Positions 60,074-64,000 of a stretch of DNA of 64,000 bases are shown here, in pieces (position 1 is the stretch's first letter; each line of letters begins with the position of its first letter). The stretch spans positions 1-64,000 of the forward strand of contig VXAU01000196.1 of assembly GCA_013399695.1 (NCBI GenBank), read 5' to 3'. A program made the position numbers and the translations under genes. Source of the stretch: Formicarius rufipectus (Eukaryota > Chordata > Aves > Passeriformes > Formicariidae). The notes beneath the pieces are model-generated. The model was given only the letters and a program-made list of their open reading frames with translations. It did not search any database and was not told the DNA's origin.

Positions 60074-62209
60074 ATGGGCGACCAAATGCAGTTCATTGTG
60101 GAGAAGCTCAACCGGGAGCCCTTCAGGAAGAACTACAATTTGATCTCGTTCGACTCGCTGGAGTCGGGGCAGCTGCTGCAGCTGCTCAGTGACGTTCTGG
60201 GCGAGATTGACCCGAAGGTAAGGGGGGAGCTCAGAGCTGCCCGCAGCGGGTGTGACACCCAAAGCTGCTTCTCCTGCGGGCTGGTTCAGTGTAACCCTGT
60301 GCCGTGCTCCGTGTTCCGAGCTTGTGTGGTCTTTCTGGGAATAAATGTGCCTGGCAAGAATCCCTCCTGTCCATCCATCCATCCATGCTCTTGGCAGAGC
60401 AGCAGATGTGCCTTGGGGCAGGATCCCTGAGCCCGATCACAGTGTTTTTCCTGTGACGTTCGGGATCCAGTGTCAGTTCAGGCTGACAACCTTCATGTTC
60501 TGAAGGCAAACACACACGTTCACGCCTCTGGGCACAGGTACCGGAGCCTCGGAGTGCCGGGACACCCAGCCTGCCTCGATGTGTCAGTGTGCATTTAGGC
60601 TGAATGCTTTGTGGAGAAAAACCCATTAGAAGAAACTGAAGTTGCTGATAGGATGTTCTGTGCAGGGTATCTCACTACCATATGATAAATTGCTAAAGTC
60701 AGTTCTTTTAGTGTTTCCAGTTAATTCATATCACTTAGACAAGTATATAATAATAATAATTAATTATAGTTAATAATATAAATTATAATAATTAGCGATT
60801 TAGTATAAGTACTATTATAATGATAATATTTAGTAATGCTATTATATAATAATTATTAATACCTGTTATTAATGAAATAATTTCCTAAAACTGTTAGCAT
60901 GCTGTGGACATCAGAGAGGAGCTGCCAGAACAAACAGCTAAAAGAATGCTGAGTCTCCTTGGAATTCTCAAGTACAAACCTCCAGGGAGTGTGTCAGACC
61001 TGTGAGTATCCTTTTACCTGCAAACCACGGTCAAACACCACCTACAGCTCATGGGGTAAAGAGCTTTAGTTCAGGGGAGAGCTGTTCTGTGCCCCTGTGG
61101 AGGTTGGGATGGGGGTCCCAGGTGTGATCCCACAGGTGGGTGCTGTCCCCATGTCCCTGCCGATGCTGGGATGGAATCCCAGGTGTGGCACTGTTTCCCT
61201 GTCCCTGTGGATGTTGGATGGGGTCCCAGGTGCGCTCCCACGGGATGGGGTCCCCGGTCCCGGGCCGGTGCAGCGGCGGGCGGTGCCGGCAGAGGGCGCC
61301 CCCCGCCCGGCGGGGTGTACCGTGCCCGGCCCGGTCCATCCCAGCCCCGGCGGCGGGAGCGACTCACCTGGGCTGTCCGGGACATCCCGAATGCCCCCTC
61401 CGCCCACGCTGCCGGCGGTCCCCGCGGCTGTCGCGGCGTATCGGGAGTCGTTTCCACTGCCTTTATCCTTTTAATGCGTTGTGGGGTTTCAGAGTGGCGA
61501 TCCTCAGTTGCAAACTGCCATCATAGGATCCCAGAATGGGTTGGGTTGTCGGGTTGATCTTAAAAACTACAAAACCATCTAGCCCAACCCCCTGCCATGG
61601 GCAGGGACACCTTCCACCAGCCCATGTTGCTCCAAGTTGCATTCAGCCTGACCTTGGATACTTCCAGGGATGGGGCAGCCACAGCTTCTCTGGGCAGCTT
61701 TCTCTGAACCCTCCCAGGGAAGCATTTCTTCCCCATATGCCACCTAACCCTACTCTGTGTCTGTGTAAAGCCATTTCCTCTTGTCCTGGCCCTTCAAAAT
61801 AGTCTCTCTCCATCTTTTTTCTCAGCTCCCTTCAGGTCCTGGAAGGGACAATTAAGTCACCCCTCAGCCTTCTCTCCTCCCAGTTCTCTCACCCTCACCA
61901 TGAGTGTTTTCTCTTTTAACAGCATTAAGAAAATCATTAGGCAAAGGGAGATGGAGTGTCAAAACATTGTCCAGAGCAGCATGCTTTAGCCTGAGATTAT
62001 TTACTGGTGTTTTCTCTGTTTTCATCAGAAGTGCTTTTCGCCAGGGGTTGGTTACTGGCAGCAAACCTGTAATTCACCCTCTCTTACACTGGCTGCTCCA
62101 GAGGACCAGTGAACTCAAGAAAAGAGCTTACCTGGCACGTTTCTTGGTGAGGTTGGAAGTGCCAGCAGAGTTTCTACAGGATGACACTGTGGCTGACATC
62201 AACACACAG
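60074..62209 (+). CDS. IFT81: Intraflagellar transport protein 81 (5' part)
   Basis: IFT81 is an IFT-B core protein which, with IFT74, carries tubulin into cilia. Exons seen: 60074-60217, 60898-61001, 62029-62209, which join in phase to 143 codons. The peptide (MGDQMQFIVEKLNREPFRKN; then SFDSLESGQLLQLLSDVL; AKRMLSLLGILKYKP; RTSELKKRAYLARFL; EFLQDDTVADINTQ) follows human IFT81 through its N-terminal calponin-homology domain, the part that binds tubulin. The coiled coils that make up most of the roughly 676-residue protein lie beyond the window. The exon 3 donor is at 62210. The second exon begins HAVDIREE where human has QLVDIREE. No later exon was found up to 64000, so intron 3 exceeds 1.7 kb. 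Confidence 0.95.
60744..60895. repeat. AT-rich (AATAAT)-type simple repeat
   Basis: Degenerate TAA/TAAT repeats immediately before the acceptor of IFT81 exon 2, which leaves that exon with a weak polypyrimidine tract. Confidence 0.75.
61071..61262. repeat. About 60-base imperfect tandem repeat in IFT81 intron 2
   Basis: Three copies of a unit with CCCTGTGGAGGTTGGGATGG, then GGTCCCAGGTGTG. It is followed by a short GC-rich block (61250-61400) with a CTCF-like site. Confidence 0.7.
61286..61299 (+). promoter_or_regulatory. Candidate CTCF site
   Basis: CCGGCAGAGGGCGC matches the CTCF core CCRSYAGRKGGCRS at every position. It lies in a small CpG-rich island inside IFT81 intron 2. Confidence 0.5.
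61526..61890 (-). mobile_element. CR1 LINE 3' fragment in IFT81 intron 2
   Basis: The plus strand starts with ATAGGATCCCAGAATGGG and GGTTGGGTTG-type CR1 3' sequence. GGGCAGGGACACCTTCCACC (61600) and TTCCAGGGATGGGGCAGCC follow. It is antisense to IFT81 and 5' truncated. Confidence 0.85.
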
Positions 62210-64000
62210 GTACCACTTTTCATGAGTGCCAACGTTTTATGTTCATTAAAGTGCTGATGGGAAGAGGATAAAAGAATCAGGGGGTTAATGCTGGGACACA
62301 TGTTCAAGTGAGTTATGTTAAGAGCATTTGGCAGCAAGGAAGAGCAAAGATTTGTAATTAGAAATAGATGTCTTGACCACTTTCCTTCCAACAACCCTGA
62401 ATTTGTATATTAATAGTAGTATTGAGTTAAAGGGCTTTAAGCCCATTAAGTACTGGATGCTAAATCATGTCCAGAGCTGATTTGGCCTAAATAGACTTTT
62501 ATTTCTTAAGTTTTTAACATTCTTTTTCCTATGAACTATGACATGAATGTTTCTAACTGTAAATTACCACTTCAAAGCAGTCCAGAAAATGTTGTGACCA
62601 AAGGCCAATGTCTCCTAATTGTTAGTTGATTTTATTTGGTAGTCATGGCAGTCAATTAGTAGCATCTGGTGCCTAGTATTTGTATTAGCCTTATTCCACT
62701 TTTGCTTCAACCATTTATTTTTTGTAAATAAGCAAAAGATTTCTTTTTTCTCTGCTGACATTCCTACTTATTATGTTCCCACTTCTTTTGTGAGCATTAA
62801 ATGTTGATTTTGGGTAGTCAGGCTGGGTGAGTTTGAATTGTAAAATTTAAAGTTAAAATTTAAAGGGTTTAGATCTGTATTATCTGAGGTAATCCAGTTT
62901 TCTGTACCTTTTGTCTTGTAAGACCACAGTGGCCTTGAGTGTTTGTAACAGGTAACTTCATTTATCAACTGTGCACCATAAAGCTGGTCTGACTGAAGCT
63001 TGAGCAAGCCTTTTATTTTTTTGTGACCTCTAACGATATTGAATTTATAATTTGCAATAGCTCAGCAGAAGCAGCAAAGAGAGAAAGGAGTGCAGATTAT
63101 ATGTTTTTTCAGTATGTCACAGTCTTAATATGTATAAATACCCACCTCCATAATTTCCATTACGTAAGATGTGTTCCTTTTTGGGATTACAGTAATAGAA
63201 CCATCTTATTAAACTAATGCCCTGCTGATTCATTCCAAACAGAAGCTGGGGTAATAGAATGCCTTACTGCACTTTAACATGACAATGCAAATATTTAGAT
63301 ACTAATGAATTAAAGAATTTGGCCTGAATTATTTACATACAGGCTTGCAGTGGTGTCTTTTAAGAGAAGTTTCAAATATTGAGAGTTTGGACACTTTATA
63401 ACATGGTCAGGTTTTATGGGTGTGTAGAATCAAGTTCAAATGTACTTTTCTGAGTTACTTATATAAGATACTCAGCATACCTGCCGCCTTCCCACAGTGC
63501 TGGGATTTAGACATCGGATATAATTTAAAAAATAAGCAACTTCAGACATTAATCTTTTAGTCCAGCCTTCAGTAGGTTGCTCCCAGCTGCCAGGAATCTT
63601 TCTTTCCATGTAGGAACTGGGGTGTTTCCAAGTCATCTGAGTGTGTCCCTTATTCCAGTTGCATGTGAGGTCTCTACAGTGCAAAGTGAGAACCTTCCCT
63701 TCATTTTCATCCATCAGCCTGTGCTCTGCCTTTGGTGTTGAAATTTTGTGTCCGTTAAGGAAAAGATTTCCTGAGCTGCCCTTTTGACAGGAATAGAGGA
63801 TCCACACAGAGGAAAGTCCTGGACAGCAGGACTGGGGAGTACCCTTGCTCAGAGACCACCTGCTCTTTCACTTTTGCTCAAGGACTTCCACAGTGCATTA
63901 GTGGTGTCGTGGAAGCCTGTTGGGTTTTTCACTCCTAGCTCATTCCTGCTTGTCCAGCCTGAGCATTCCTTATCACACCTTTATTTGCCAATGAATCCAC
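62210..64000 (+). other. IFT81 intron 3 (start)
   Basis: AT-rich intronic DNA to the window end. No CR1 or exon was recognised. Confidence 0.7.

Larger units (their letters stand above)
59868..60230 (+). promoter_or_regulatory. IFT81 CpG promoter
   Basis: TATA-less CpG island from the gap through IFT81 exon 1. It contains an ETS/CRE composite at 59981-59993 and an RFX X-box at 59999-60011. The start codon context is ACACCGCCATGGGC, close to the Kozak optimum. Confidence 0.75.

Noticed and set aside
59252..60382. Cys-rich and His/Thr-rich ORFs of 100-330 codons
   Set aside because: Products of the 15-base minisatellite and, in one case, of reading through an N gap and antisense to IFT81 exon 1.
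1..64000. CRISPR arrays, bacterial operons, tRNA or rRNA genes
   Set aside because: The genome is avian nuclear DNA. All tandem arrays are minisatellites without spacers, and no tRNA-like clover-leaf with A and B boxes was found.

Overview
The window is nuclear DNA of a bird, very probably from a GC-rich microchromosome. Genes have vertebrate introns, and avian-type CR1 LINE 3' ends are scattered through it (225-745, 963-1200, 2748-3320, 18815-19125, 25918-26298, 44290-44625, 45128-45540, 46098-46600, 61526-61890). Several GC minisatellites lie beside gene starts, and runs of N mark draft-assembly joins.

Four conserved genes can be read exon by exon. ANAPC5 (+, 5193-18140, 17 coding exons, 758 aa) encodes a subunit of the anaphase-promoting complex. 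CAMKK2 (+, 25563-34512, 15 coding exons, 482 aa) encodes the kinase that activates CaMKI, CaMKIV and AMPK. P2RX4 (-, about 39497-45970, 12 coding exons, about 387 aa) encodes an ATP-gated cation channel. IFT81 (+, from 60074, first three coding exons, continuing past the window) encodes a tubulin-binding intraflagellar transport protein. CAMKK2 and P2RX4 converge tail to tail, with polyadenylation signals about 0.9 kb apart.

Layout: 1-5.2 kb is repeats plus a misassembled duplicated block just upstream of ANAPC5. ANAPC5 fills 5.2-18.2 kb. A CpG island with an assembly gap (about 20.2-21.1 kb) and a long noncoding stretch lead to CAMKK2. P2RX4 follows on the minus strand with a CpG promoter at 45.8-46.1 kb and a CR1 copy next to it. 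From 46.6 to 59 kb there is no intact gene I can name. IFT81 starts from a CpG island at about 59.9-60.2 kb.

The 46.6-59 kb interval is the least ordinary part. It holds a decayed P2X-receptor exon 2 (54159-54268, minus) with P2X7-like wording, a broken frame and a probable exon 3 relic beside it. This fits a dead P2RX7 next to P2RX4. It also holds several splice-competent minus-strand ORFs of unknown identity, one with its own polyadenylation signal, and an inverted duplication (57.4-57.7 kb against 58.9-59.2 kb). The IFT81 promoter carries a well-formed RFX X-box and an ETS/CRE composite, as expected for a ciliary gene.

All exon borders were read by eye from splice sites and remembered human orthologues. 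No alignment was run.
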